From UBA4416 sp036676295 (GTDB taxonomy: Bacteria; Bacteroidota; Bacteroidia; B-17B0; Aurantibacillaceae), in NCBI GenBank assembly GCA_036676295.1, contig JAKFDE010000016.1, forward strand, positions 434,001 to 498,000: a stretch of DNA of 64,000 nucleotides, read 5' to 3'. Both the position numbers and the translations under genes were made by a program. Of this stretch, positions 43,333 through 53,016 are shown piece by piece (within the stretch, counting starts at the first letter, position 1; each line of letters starts with the position of its first letter). Below the pieces are notes generated by a model. It worked only from the letters and a program-made list of their open reading frames with translations, did no database searches and was not told the origin of the DNA.

Positions 43333-44046
43333 CTATGCAGCAGCCTGCAATTGTTTATACAATAAACGTTTAGCAATAGGCAAAAATGTTTCGTCGTTGG
43401 GTAGAGGCGCTTTGGCCTTAAACAAATACATGGCAGGGTTTGGCAACTGTGGATTCGCTTCAATGATCTCGTGTTTCACTTTATCCACCGGTTTTGATAA
43501 ACTAACCGTGTACGTTGAAAAATAAGAACTATTCAATCCAAAAACTTCCTGATCTAATAAATTAACTTTTGAAAATTGGTAACTATAAACACACACCGTT
43601 TTTGACTGAAACGGATACAACACAAAATAACCTTCGGTTTTATAAATTGGCATAATACCAATATGATCCGTTAAAATATGTTGCTCTGCAAAATCAAAAA
43701 TAGTTTTTCCTTTATTCAGTTCATTGGCTATTAACGGCTCACTAAACAAAATGATCTGCTTCAGTTCATCCAACAACTCATCATTCACGGTATTTTCATA
43801 TTCTAATTTTAAATTTTGAAGATCAACTCCTTTTAATCTTCTTTTGAAATTATTTTCTAACGCGGTAGTATTATGTTTTAACCGCATTAGATTTTTATAA
43901 TGAGCAATTAGCTCAGCAAAATCCGGATATAATTTTTGTTGATTGAACTGTTCTTTAACTTGCTTTAGATATCCCAAAAGCATGTATTTTTTGTATTCGA
44001 AGTCCATTAGGTGCTCCGTAATCCAGTTTTCTGAAAGCTTTCCCAT
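43333..44046 (-). CDS. Conserved hypothetical protein
   Basis: About 237 residues from the ATG at 44046 (MGKLSENWITEHLMDFEYKK), where the conserved part appears to start; a GTG at 44109 would add 21 residues. The N-terminal half is helical and charged (YMLLGYLKQVKEQF, FAELIAHYKNL). The C-terminal half has alternating strands (GYFVLYPFQSKTVCVYSYQF). There is no signal peptide or membrane helix. I recognise the LSENWITE...DFEYKKY start as common in Bacteroidota hypotheticals of unknown function. Confidence 0.72.
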   Translation of the reverse strand: MGKLSENWITEHLMDFEYKKYMLLGYLKQVKEQFNQQKLYPDFAELIAHYKNLMRLKHNTTALENNFKRRLKGVDLQNLKLEYENTVNDELLDELKQIILFSEPLIANELNKGKTIFDFAEQHILTDHIGIMPIYKTEGYFVLYPFQSKTVCVYSYQFSKVNLLDQEVFGLNSSYFSTYTVSLSKPVDKVKHEIIEANPQLPNPAMYLFKAKAPLPNDETFLPIAKRLLYKQLQAAA

Positions 44047-44144
44047 GATCATTATACGTTGAAACAAAGCAAGAAGTTTCCTAAATAAGTATTGTTTACT
44101 CTTACTCACTTTAATAAATCAAAAATTATTGTATCTTTAATAAC

Positions 44145-45044
44145 ATGAGTAAATTAATTCTTGTCCTATGCTTAACCTTCGCATTAAGAGGGTATAGCCA
44201 ATTACCAAACAATGGATTTGAAAATTGGGCCTCTGATTCCTGGTCTAATCATTTCCCTTTAGGTTGGACGACTTCGGGTTATGGTGCTGATAGCACTTCT
44301 GATGCCTCAGGAGGCAATAAAGCTTTAATGGTTTGGACATGGTATACTTATGCTATTGGTTATGCTTATAATGGTCAATCGGCAGGGTCCTTTGATTTTC
44401 ATAAAGCAGGAACTCCTTTTACACAAAAAGCAAATGCTTTAACAGGTATGTATAAATTTGATACGGCCAATGTAGAAAGTAAAGATTCTGCTGCGGTAAT
44501 GGTCATATTAAAGAAATACAATTCGGGTTTAAGTAAAGTAGACACTGTTGGTTTTGCGCTTGTAAAATTACCTCCCGTTAATAGCTATACTCCGTTTACA
44601 ATTCCAATAACAGATATGATGCCCGGCATTGATCCAGATTCTGTAGTTGTTGTAGTGTCATCTCAAAAACGTTTATTTGATTCTGGCGTTGGCTCAGCAC
44701 AAAACACATGCCTCTCTCCTTTTAGCGATTGTGCCTATTTATACATAGATGATCTATCCTTAAGTACTCCTTTAGGTTTGATCGATATTTCAGAATATTT
44801 CAAATCTTCTATTTCACCTAATCCATCAAATGAAAAAATACATTTTAATTACTCATCACCTCAATCATCAAAATTCGAATACCTCACTGTTTTTGATTCA
44901 TATGGAAGCGTGTGTTATTCTGAAAAAATTCTACCCGGTTATTCCTTAAACATAACCAATTTTGCCAATGGTCTATACCATTACCACATAAAGCCAGAAA
45001 ACAGTGCATCCATATCAAAAGGAAAGTTTGTAGTTGTAAAGTAA
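44145..45044 (+). CDS. T9SS type A sorting-domain protein
   Basis: 299 residues. Signal peptide MSKLILVLCLTFALRGYSQ. Residues 20 to about 200 form a jelly-roll-like region beginning LPNNGFENWASDSWSNHFPL-GW, a pattern found in many secreted Bacteroidota carbohydrate-binding or PCMD-type proteins. A T9SS type A domain ends the protein (SSISPNPSNEKIHF, ANGLYHYHI, KGKFVVVK). Likely secreted or surface-bound. A TATCTTTA stretch just before the start may be its -7 box. Confidence 0.85.
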   Translation: MSKLILVLCLTFALRGYSQLPNNGFENWASDSWSNHFPLGWTTSGYGADSTSDASGGNKALMVWTWYTYAIGYAYNGQSAGSFDFHKAGTPFTQKANALTGMYKFDTANVESKDSAAVMVILKKYNSGLSKVDTVGFALVKLPPVNSYTPFTIPITDMMPGIDPDSVVVVVSSQKRLFDSGVGSAQNTCLSPFSDCAYLYIDDLSLSTPLGLIDISEYFKSSISPNPSNEKIHFNYSSPQSSKFEYLTVFDSYGSVCYSEKILPGYSLNITNFANGLYHYHIKPENSASISKGKFVVVK

Positions 45045-45063
45045 TTTGGATTAAATTTATAGA

Positions 45064-45660
45064 ATGATTTTTGAAAACCTGAAACAAAAAATATATCCAA
45101 GTGATCTTGCCTTCGACAAAATATATCCCTTAGTATACCAGGAACATTCTGCCCGCCATTTCACTCCGGTTAAAATTGCGATCAAAGCCGCTAAATTGTT
45201 AGCCGATCTTCCTACTGATAAAATATTAGATATAGGATCTGGAGTGGGGAAATTTTGTTGTGTGGGATCAAGTGTCACTGGCGCGCATTTTTATGGTATA
45301 GAAAAACGTAAAACATTAACCAATCTGGCTAATAAAATAAAAAGACAATACCATTTAAAAAATGCCCATTTTATTAATAACGATTTCACCAAAATAGATT
45401 TTAGCAAATTTAACGGCATCTATTTTTTTAATTCTTTTCACGAACATTTTGATTCTACCTGTGTGTTGGATGAAACGTCAAAAGTATCGTTGAGTGAATA
45501 TCAAAAGTATCATGAAGATCTTAAACTAAAATTGGAAGAATGCGCTATAGGAACTAAACTAGTAACCTATTACACTTTCAAAAACAAGATCCCTTCCTCT
45601 TATCAATTCATTGATGCCAACGAAACAGGTCTTTTAAAGTTTTATATCAAAAGGAGATAA
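45064..45660 (+). CDS. Class I SAM-dependent methyltransferase-like protein
   Basis: 198 residues. The SAM-binding loop LDIGSGVGKFC is at about 55-65, with an acidic residue after the second strand (YGIEKRK) and the following motif INNDFTKIDFSKFNGIYFFN. It lacks an obvious substrate-specific motif. The fold resembles DOT1-like or small-molecule methyltransferases. It lies 19 bases after the T9SS gene but shows no functional link with it. Confidence 0.82.
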   Translation: MIFENLKQKIYPSDLAFDKIYPLVYQEHSARHFTPVKIAIKAAKLLADLPTDKILDIGSGVGKFCCVGSSVTGAHFYGIEKRKTLTNLANKIKRQYHLKNAHFINNDFTKIDFSKFNGIYFFNSFHEHFDSTCVLDETSKVSLSEYQKYHEDLKLKLEECAIGTKLVTYYTFKNKIPSSYQFIDANETGLLKFYIKRR

Positions 45661-45672
45661 TTCAAAAAAGTT

Positions 45673-45680
45673 TATCTTTG
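45673..45680 (+). promoter_or_regulatory. -7 box upstream of the caspase-family gene
   Basis: TATCTTTG fits TAnnTTTG and lies 17 bases before the ATG at 45698. Confidence 0.5.
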
Positions 45681-45697
45681 AGTTAACCGATCATTTT

Positions 45698-48600
45698 ATG
45701 AAAAATACTATTTTACTAGTTCTTGTATGCTTATTTTCCTTAAAAAGTTTTTCTCAGCTTAAGGATATTAAGATCATGATCCCAAAGGATATTGGGTACA
45801 GTTATTATGACTTTATGCAATTTTTTCCTGACGAAAAATTTTTCGTGATCTGCGGTACAGGTTTATCTGTGCATAATACAGAAACCTCTGAGGTAGTGGA
45901 TGAAACCGATCTGACTTATGGGGCCAAAAATCTATCCGTTAGTAAAGATGGCAACTATGTATTAGTGACGGTGAATAGCGACTTATATATTTATTCTTTT
46001 GCCAATCAAAAACTAAATTTATTCTTTAAAACAAATACCACTGAATTGATCAAGGGCCTTCCTAACAGTGAATATTACGGCTCATTACCCATTGGCGGCA
46101 GTTTCTTTACCGGGAAACCAAACGAGATTTATGTGAGCATTGGGTCTTTTACATTGCTTTATGATTTCATTAAAAAAACATCTATTACATCTCACGCCTA
46201 TCCTATTACCGATTATATTGTTAACTCCGCTTATAATGAAAAAAAGCAAGAAGTCATTCATGCAGTTTCATCAGGAACTACAACGATCATGATGAAGCAA
46301 TCATTAAATGAACTCTCTAAAAGTACTCCACTGGATATTAAAGCCGGTCTTATTACAAAAATGCGAGTGCGCGATTCTTTACTGTTTTGTTTTTCTACTT
46401 ATAATTATTTTGTACTTAATTTAGATAATGAAAAGGTTGTACACGAAGTGCGATTACCTAAATACGAAAGTTACGGCATGTATGATAAAGCATTATTGAA
46501 AGATGTCAATAAACGCCCTTCGATCACAAAACCTGATACCATTAACTTTTCAGCTAATGAATATGTATACGACATCGATTACATTTCAAAATCGGGTTTA
46601 GCAGTGTATGCAACTTCCAAAGCCGTTAAATTTATTGATCTTAAAACTAAAAAACTCGTACGCCAATTCAAAGGCATTTGCACTAATTTAAAATGTTCGC
46701 AAGCCGGTAACCGTATGGTAAGTATTAGTTACCTGCCTTACAAAGCTTTACGTGTTTTTGAACCTGGTGTCATGAAATTAATTTCGGAAAGAGCTACCAT
46801 GGGTAATGCCATAACCTCAGCCAATATCAGTCCTAATAATCGTTGGCTATACACTAGCGGAACTGCTGCCGGCTATTTCTGGGACTTAAAGAACTTTAGC
46901 AAATACTCCGAAGTAAAGGATATTTCAGGAAGTGATTCGGCTTATATTTACAATGTATATTTTTTAAATGATTCGGAAGTAGTTGTCAATTCAGGAAAAA
47001 GTTTCGGCAATTTAAATCTGGCCGTGTATAATATTCATAAAAAGAAATACGGCAAAACAATTAAACGGAATGTGTATGCCGTGGCTTCCGGATTTTTAAA
47101 TGGTGAATTTTACTATTGTGATTACACAAGCCTGCATATCATTAATTTAAAAACATTAGCCGAAGAAAAATACGAAGGTATGTTTTCTTTAGCCGCTTCA
47201 CCTTTATATCAGGTGATCGAATTTAATAAAGACCTCGTTTTTATTCCTGAAAGTTCCAAATACAAATTAGTTAATCGCAAAACAAAAAAAGTAGAATACG
47301 AGAGCTCCGCCTGGTCTGTAAATGCTCGTGTTACCATTAGTCCGGATGGTAAATATTTATTCACTACCAGTCAGATCAATAAAAAAAAGATCATCAGTGG
47401 CACCGAAATAGATATGCCAACAAATGCCATTGTAAAAATTGATATAGCCAAAAAAGCCATTGTACAGGATTATTCGCAAACTTATTTTCCGTATGATTTT
47501 AAACTAAAAAATGATGGAAAAATTATTGCTACCTGGTACGTAAAGTATGACGTGAATAATTACACCGCCGGCGAACAGGTAGCTATGTACACCGAATACG
47601 ATACGGAGACCGGCGCTGAGATCACTTCAAAAACATTAGCTAAAACAAAAGAAATCATCTCTTATCATTACACCAGCGAAAATGGAAAATATTTTGCTTT
47701 ACTAAACCCATTAGGTGAGTTTTTCAAAGTGTTTGATGAGTATGGTGATCTAGTGATCGATCTAAGTGAATCTAAATTTTCCATCCCTAAATGTTTCTTT
47801 ATTGAAAACACAAACCAACTCATTGTTACTAGTACCAATAACTCCTTAGCTACCTTTGTTGATCTGAAAAAGAAAACAGTAACAGGACAATTAGCGAATG
47901 CTATGGGAGAACACTTTTTCTTGATCACTTCTGATCTGCATTATTTAGGATCGAAAGATTTTGTAAAAAACATTCGTTTCAAACACCAATCGGAGATCTA
48001 TAGCTTTGAACAGTTTGACGCATATCTGAATCAACCGCATAAAGTATTAAAAGCGTTTTCATGTACAGATACAGCATTGATCACAGCTTATGAAAAAGCC
48101 TATTTAAAACGAATGAAAGTATTGGGTTTAAATCCTGATAGTAAGATCAACTTCTCTATTTTACCTACCATCCCTACACTTAAAATGAATGAAGAAAAAC
48201 CAGGCTGGGTTAATTTTTCGTTGAGCGCTAATAAAGGACAAAATAAATTAGCTAAACTTCAGGTACTGAATAATGGGACACATATTTTTTCAGAGAACAT
48301 TCCAACTGAACAAAGTACTCATTATGATAAAAATCTATCCTTTGAAAGTACTTCGGGCATTAACCGTTTTGAGTTTGTTGTGTCTGATGAAAAAGGGCTG
48401 GAAAGTCCACACATTACACGTTTTTTCAACAATACCAATATTGTTAAACCTAATTTATATTTAGTGGTTATTGCCAGCGAAAAATTTCATGATGCCGATT
48501 ATGATCTATCATACGCCGTAAAAGACGCCAGCGATATTGCCAATACCATGACCAATTCAAAATCATTTCAAAACATTGAAGTCAAAAAATTATTTAACCA

Positions 48601-49258
48601 ATCATTTGCTCCTGATTCAGTAAAAAATTTAAAAAACTTTTTTGCCAAAGCCGGCGTTAATGATGTGGTAATGGTGTTTATTGCAGGGCACGGTTATTTA
48701 GATACAGATCTGAGTTATTACTTCCCTACCTATTACACCGATTTTAATGATCCTAAAATTAATTCAGTTGCTTACACGGCTTTTGAAAAATTGTTTTCGG
48801 AAATGAAACCCAATCGCAAGCTTATGTTTATTGATGCTTGTTTTAGTGGAGAGGCAGACGAAGACGGTGGATTTAATAAAGAAGAGGATGATAAAAAAAC
48901 TAAAAAAGACAGCACCAGAGCCATTCGCATAGCCGGAAGTAATTTTTCGCAGAGTACAGCTTTAGAAATGTCTAAAAGTATTTTCTCCGACTTAAGACAA
49001 AGTTCCGGCGCTACCGTGATCTCTTCGGCAGGCGGAACGCAAACGGCTTTAGAAAGCGAAAAATGGAACAATGGTTTATTTACACATTGTTTGTTAGATG
49101 CGATGACAAATTTAAAAGCCGACGAAAACAAAGACAAAAAAGTAACACTAAGCGAATTACAAAAATTTGTAGCTGAGGAAGTATATAGACTTTCGGGTGG
49201 CAATCAAACACCAACTTATCGTATAGAGAATACGACCTTAGATTATGAACTCTGGTAA
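45698..49258 (+). CDS. Exported WD40-repeat caspase-family (C14) protein
   Basis: 1186 residues. A signal peptide (MKNTILLVLVCLFSLKSFSQ) precedes about 780 residues of WD40-like propeller repeats (SKDGNYVLVTVNSDLYIYSF, ISPNNRWLYTSGTAAGYFWD, TISPDGKYLFTTSQ). An Ig-like spacer follows, then a caspase fold at about 920-1185: NLYLVVIASEKFHDADYDLS-YAVKDASDI, catalytic His in FIAGHGYLD and catalytic Cys in FIDACFSGEADE. The signal peptide places the protease in the periplasm or beyond. A KEEDDKKTKKDST insertion after the Cys could be an activation loop. Its substrate is unknown. Confidence 0.93.
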   Translation: MKNTILLVLVCLFSLKSFSQLKDIKIMIPKDIGYSYYDFMQFFPDEKFFVICGTGLSVHNTETSEVVDETDLTYGAKNLSVSKDGNYVLVTVNSDLYIYSFANQKLNLFFKTNTTELIKGLPNSEYYGSLPIGGSFFTGKPNEIYVSIGSFTLLYDFIKKTSITSHAYPITDYIVNSAYNEKKQEVIHAVSSGTTTIMMKQSLNELSKSTPLDIKAGLITKMRVRDSLLFCFSTYNYFVLNLDNEKVVHEVRLPKYESYGMYDKALLKDVNKRPSITKPDTINFSANEYVYDIDYISKSGLAVYATSKAVKFIDLKTKKLVRQFKGICTNLKCSQAGNRMVSISYLPYKALRVFEPGVMKLISERATMGNAITSANISPNNRWLYTSGTAAGYFWDLKNFSKYSEVKDISGSDSAYIYNVYFLNDSEVVVNSGKSFGNLNLAVYNIHKKKYGKTIKRNVYAVASGFLNGEFYYCDYTSLHIINLKTLAEEKYEGMFSLAASPLYQVIEFNKDLVFIPESSKYKLVNRKTKKVEYESSAWSVNARVTISPDGKYLFTTSQINKKKIISGTEIDMPTNAIVKIDIAKKAIVQDYSQTYFPYDFKLKNDGKIIATWYVKYDVNNYTAGEQVAMYTEYDTETGAEITSKTLAKTKEIISYHYTSENGKYFALLNPLGEFFKVFDEYGDLVIDLSESKFSIPKCFFIENTNQLIVTSTNNSLATFVDLKKKTVTGQLANAMGEHFFLITSDLHYLGSKDFVKNIRFKHQSEIYSFEQFDAYLNQPHKVLKAFSCTDTALITAYEKAYLKRMKVLGLNPDSKINFSILPTIPTLKMNEEKPGWVNFSLSANKGQNKLAKLQVLNNGTHIFSENIPTEQSTHYDKNLSFESTSGINRFEFVVSDEKGLESPHITRFFNNTNIVKPNLYLVVIASEKFHDADYDLSYAVKDASDIANTMTNSKSFQNIEVKKLFNQSFAPDSVKNLKNFFAKAGVNDVVMVFIAGHGYLDTDLSYYFPTYYTDFNDPKINSVAYTAFEKLFSEMKPNRKLMFIDACFSGEADEDGGFNKEEDDKKTKKDSTRAIRIAGSNFSQSTALEMSKSIFSDLRQSSGATVISSAGGTQTALESEKWNNGLFTHCLLDAMTNLKADENKDKKVTLSELQKFVAEEVYRLSGGNQTPTYRIENTTLDYELW

Positions 49259-49405
49259 CTCTTCTACGAATGGGACGCTGATAACGCAGATTCTTATGAT
49301 TTAAATGGTTTTCCTTTATGTAAACCATAATAATCTATGTCATCTGCCTTCTATTTATTGCTATTGTGTAGTAGCAATTTAAAAATTACCTATCTTTGCC
49401 GGCTC
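49259..49405. other. Spacer with repeat fragment
   Basis: The gap after the caspase gene holds GGGACGCTGATAACGCAGAT, a fragment resembling the CGCAGAT-rich repeat at 13686. It is followed by AT-rich DNA and the -7 box of the next gene. No ORF of merit. Confidence 0.35.
49391..49398 (+). promoter_or_regulatory. -7 box of the DUF4080 radical SAM gene
   Basis: TATCTTTG lies seven bases before the ATG at 49406, the third case in this window of a -7 box almost touching the start codon. This also argues against the longer ORF that begins at 49337. Confidence 0.5.
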
Positions 49406-51076
49406 ATGCGCATTTTACTTACCACCCTCAACGCCAAATACATTCATACCAATTTAGCCATTCGCATTTTGTATGAACAAAATCACCAATACCCTGGTTT
49501 GGAGTGGAAAGAATTTAACATTAAAGAAGATCAGGATAAAGTTGCCGAGCATTGTGCGCAATTTGAAGTGGTAGCTTTTAGTTGTTACATCTGGAACATT
49601 ACGCAGACTTTAGAAGTTTCACAAAAAATAAAAGCACTTAATCCTAACACCAAAATTTTATTAGGTGGGCCAGAAGTAAGTTATGATTTCGATAGTGTGA
49701 TCGCTTTAGATCATGTTGATTATATTATTGTTGGCGAAGGAGAAACGCCTTTTAAAGAATTTATTGAATCTTATCCAAATGTTCAACACGTTTCGAGTTT
49801 AGTTCATAAATCAGGCACGGAAGTATTGCAAAATAAAGCAGCTCCCATGTTTGATCTTAAAAATTTTCAGGATAGTATGCCTTATCGTTTTGATAACCCT
49901 GAAGAGTTAGCCAACAAAGTATTATACATTGAAACTTCTCGTGGCTGTCCTTACAAATGCGAATTTTGTTTGGCCAGCTTAGATAATAAAGTGCGCTACT
50001 TGCCTAATGATAGCATCAAAGCAACATTATTGTTTATGATGCAGCACGGACGAGTAGTGAAATTTTTAGATAGAACGTTTAATATCAAAAAAGATTTTAC
50101 GATCGATATCTTCAAATTCATTTTAGAAAATCACCGTCCCGAAAATGTATTTCAGTTTGAGATCACAGCCGATATTTTACATCCGGACATCATTCAGTTT
50201 ATTCATGATCATGTTCCAAAAGGCTTGTTCCGTTTCGAGATTGGTATTCAAACAGTCAATCAAAAAGCAAATTTAGAAGTAAGCCGCAAGCAAAACTTTG
50301 ATAAGACAAAAGGTATTATTCAGCAATTGGATTACAAGGTTGAAATGCACTTGGATCTTATTGTTGGCTTGGCATTGGATTATTGGGATGATATCAGATA
50401 CAGTATTGAAGAAGTATTTAAACTCTATGCTCCCGAAATGCAATTAGGCTTTTTGAAATTCCTGAAAGGCACACCTATGCGTGATAAAACCGATCAACAT
50501 GGTTTTGTATTTGATCCTAATCCGCCTTATCAAATCATTCAAAGTAATTATTTAACTAAAGATCAGTTAGCTCAAATTGTAAAACTAGAACATGCTTTAG
50601 AAGTATACTGGAATGGAAAAAAGGCAGTAAATACGTTAAGATACGTAACTGAGACCTACGGTATTTTTGATTTTTTATTAGGCTTAGGGGTTTATTTTGG
50701 AACAGTAAAAGATTATCACAAATACTCGTTAAATGATGTATTTGACATCATTACGCAATTTGTAGAAAAAAATTATCCTGAAGATACGATCATCAAACAA
50801 TTGATCGCCATTGATTATTACCTGCACTTTAAAGTAAAACCTAAGACATTATTCTTAGAAGAAATTGCTCATACCGAAAAAATAAAACTAATAGATGAGT
50901 TACAACTTAACCATCACAAATACCGTTTTATTATTTTACCAGTAACGTTCAATTTTCAGTTATTTTCTACTGAATCAAAAATTGAAACAGGCAATCACCA
51001 TGTTATTATACAATACAATGGGGTGAACAAGGCCGAAGTAGTAAATCACAAAGCTGCTCTATTAGCCTCGGCCTAA
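49406..51076 (+). CDS. B12-binding radical SAM protein, DUF4080 family
   Basis: 556 residues from ATG 49406. The N-terminal cobalamin-binding-like domain spans about 1-130 (LLTTLNAKYIHTNLAIRIL, ILLGGPEVSYD, GEGETPFKEF). The radical SAM core starts near 170, with the 4Fe-4S motif SRGCPYKCEFC. FLDRTFNIKK and FEIGIQTVN belong to the same barrel. A C-terminal DUF4080 helical region follows. Substrates are unknown. It is followed after 86 bases by another radical SAM gene. Confidence 0.93.
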   Translation: MRILLTTLNAKYIHTNLAIRILYEQNHQYPGLEWKEFNIKEDQDKVAEHCAQFEVVAFSCYIWNITQTLEVSQKIKALNPNTKILLGGPEVSYDFDSVIALDHVDYIIVGEGETPFKEFIESYPNVQHVSSLVHKSGTEVLQNKAAPMFDLKNFQDSMPYRFDNPEELANKVLYIETSRGCPYKCEFCLASLDNKVRYLPNDSIKATLLFMMQHGRVVKFLDRTFNIKKDFTIDIFKFILENHRPENVFQFEITADILHPDIIQFIHDHVPKGLFRFEIGIQTVNQKANLEVSRKQNFDKTKGIIQQLDYKVEMHLDLIVGLALDYWDDIRYSIEEVFKLYAPEMQLGFLKFLKGTPMRDKTDQHGFVFDPNPPYQIIQSNYLTKDQLAQIVKLEHALEVYWNGKKAVNTLRYVTETYGIFDFLLGLGVYFGTVKDYHKYSLNDVFDIITQFVEKNYPEDTIIKQLIAIDYYLHFKVKPKTLFLEEIAHTEKIKLIDELQLNHHKYRFIILPVTFNFQLFSTESKIETGNHHVIIQYNGVNKAEVVNHKAALLASA

Positions 51077-51099
51077 CCAAATTAGTTAATTTTCAAAAT

Positions 51100-51114
51100 G
51101 CTACAAATTGTAGC
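51100..51114. promoter_or_regulatory. Palindrome GCTACAAATTGTAGC
   Basis: A 15-bp palindrome with 7-bp arms 48 bases before the ATG of the second radical SAM gene. It matches the one at 33244-33258, and both are preceded by AAT and followed by AAT. Confidence 0.4.
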
Positions 51115-51162
51115 AATAAGGCGCTATAATTTAAAATACCTTAGCATTATAAATCATGAGCT

Positions 51163-52233
51163 ATGGTAACTGCAATTTCTAATTACTTTAAAGGGCGTGG
51201 AGCACAACTCAACCCAAACAATTCTTTCCTTAAACAACACTATGTTCAGGAACATGTTGAGGGACTTGATGAAGAATTTTTACAAAGCGAAAAAACAGAG
51301 ATCATTTACACCTATCCCAAAACCATTATCAATAAAGTAGAAAGTACGGATATTGGCTTGGGTTATTCTCTAAATCCATATCAAGGGTGCGAACATGGCT
51401 GCATTTATTGTTATGCCCGTAACTCTCATGAATACTGGGGTTATAGCGCCGGTTTAGATTTTGAACGAAAAATTATTGTCAAAAAAAATACAGCTGAATT
51501 ATTGGAAACGCATTTCAGTCAAAAAAACTGGAAACCAAAACCAATTATGCTTTCCGGTAATACAGATTGTTATCAACCTATAGAAAGAGAATTAGAGTTG
51601 ACACGAAAAATTCTGCAAACCTGTTTAAAATACAAACACCCCGTTTCTATCATTACAAAAAATTCGTTAGTTACCCGCGACATTGATGTATTAACCGAAT
51701 TAGCCGAACACAACTTGGTACATGTGATGATCTCTATTACAGGAACCGATGAAAAAGTACGACAGTTATTAGAACCACGCACTGCAACATATAAAAACAG
51801 AATGGCCACTTTAGCTACATTATCTAAACATGGTATTCCGTGTGGCGTGATGGTGGCGCCAATCATTCCAGGCATTAATAATCATGAAATACCTGCCGTG
51901 ATCGAACAAGCAGCTAATGCAGGAGCGAGCTCAGCGGGTATTACGATAGTTCGTCTTAATGGCAGTGTAGCGCAATTATTTAAAGATTGGTTAGTGAAAA
52001 ATTTTCCGGATAGAGCCGATAAAGTTTGGAATCAGATCAGCGAATGCCACGGCGGTAAAGTAAGCGACAGCAGGCCGGGTGTACGCATGAAAGGTGAAGG
52101 AAAAATAGCAGAATCCATCATGCAATTGTTTAAGTTATCTAAAACCCGCTTTATGCCTGATGCCGATAGTTTTAAATTTAATATTGATAATTTTAACTAC
52201 AGAGCAGGAGATAAGCAATTGAGTTTGTTTTAA
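51163..52233 (+). CDS. PA0069-family radical SAM protein (SplB-like)
   Basis: 356 residues. The motif LNPYQGCEHGCIYCYARNSH has the CxxxCxxC cluster site plus the adjacent YAR of PA0069/SplB-like enzymes. Following signatures include LSGNTDCYQPIERELELTR, VSIITKNSLVTRD and EPRTATYKNRM. No cobalamin domain. Function not established; some relatives repair spore photoproduct. Confidence 0.92.
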   Translation: MVTAISNYFKGRGAQLNPNNSFLKQHYVQEHVEGLDEEFLQSEKTEIIYTYPKTIINKVESTDIGLGYSLNPYQGCEHGCIYCYARNSHEYWGYSAGLDFERKIIVKKNTAELLETHFSQKNWKPKPIMLSGNTDCYQPIERELELTRKILQTCLKYKHPVSIITKNSLVTRDIDVLTELAEHNLVHVMISITGTDEKVRQLLEPRTATYKNRMATLATLSKHGIPCGVMVAPIIPGINNHEIPAVIEQAANAGASSAGITIVRLNGSVAQLFKDWLVKNFPDRADKVWNQISECHGGKVSDSRPGVRMKGEGKIAESIMQLFKLSKTRFMPDADSFKFNIDNFNYRAGDKQLSLF

Positions 52234-52275
52234 AAATTTCACGCATAATTCCCAAAGAATGGTCTTTCTGTGAAC

Positions 52276-53004
52276 TCAACTTTCTTTTTGCATTTTCTCC
52301 AAAGCCAGCTGAGCCACTTTTTGTTCAGCTACTTTTTTTGATTTGTGTTCAAACACACCTTGCTCTTCTCCATCAATTAATAGCTGAATAGTATACAACT
52401 TTTCTTTTCCGAGAAGAGCTTCACTTAAAACCACATATTCAAATTGCTTTTTTTGTTTTTGCATTAAGATCTGAAACTGCGATTTGTAATCCGTGTCCGT
52501 TTGCAACACTTCATTCATGTCTAAATGAATTTTAATAATTTTATTGAGAATGAATTTTTTAGAAGCTTCGAATCCTTTGTCTAAAAACAGTGCGCCAATA
52601 AATGCTTCAAACACATCACCATAAGCAGATGAACTTAGTTTCTCTTTCTTGGTTAAACGGGAAGTCAATAACACATCAAAACCGAATTTTTTTGAGAGCA
52701 ATAATAAATTTTGACCGTTCACAATACGGCTACGCATTTGAGTTAAAAATCCTTCATCTTTTTTCGGAAATAATTTAAAAAGATATTCGGCAACGACAGC
52801 GCCTAAAACAGCGTCGCCTAAAAACTCTAGGCGCTCGTTACTTGGTAAATGTTCAGTGATTTCTTGAGTAGAACTGCTATGTCTAAACGCTTGTTTATAC
52901 AAAGCAATATTATCAGGATAATGTCCTAAAATATTTTTAAGCTTTTGTTTAAATTCTTTGTCTTGTTTAGACAAGGGTTTTAAAGCAGATAAAAGCTTTA
53001 TCAA
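52276..53004 (-). CDS. rnc: Ribonuclease III
   Basis: 242 residues. The catalytic signature NERLEFLGDAVLGAVVAEYL is intact, as is the second acidic pair in GDVFEAFIGALFLDKG. A double-stranded-RNA-binding domain ends the protein (DYKSQFQILMQKQKK, KKVAEQKVAQLALEKM). RNase III processes rRNA precursors and cuts double-stranded RNA. The start is a TTG at 53004, 12 bases after fabF; an in-frame TTG ten codons later is an alternative. The acpP-fabF-rnc order is common in bacteria. Confidence 0.96.
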   Translation of the reverse strand: MIKLLSALKPLSKQDKEFKQKLKNILGHYPDNIALYKQAFRHSSSTQEITEHLPSNERLEFLGDAVLGAVVAEYLFKLFPKKDEGFLTQMRSRIVNGQNLLLLSKKFGFDVLLTSRLTKKEKLSSSAYGDVFEAFIGALFLDKGFEASKKFILNKIIKIHLDMNEVLQTDTDYKSQFQILMQKQKKQFEYVVLSEALLGKEKLYTIQLLIDGEEQGVFEHKSKKVAEQKVAQLALEKMQKES

Positions 53005-53016
53005 AACACTAAAAAA

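Noticed and set aside
48772..49328. Minus-strand ORFs opposite the caspase domain
   Set aside because: Antisense shadows; the plus-strand frame holds the catalytic motifs.
49337..49405. Upstream extension of the DUF4080 radical SAM gene
   Set aside because: It contains the -7 box, and the conserved protein begins with MRILLTTLNAKY at 49406.
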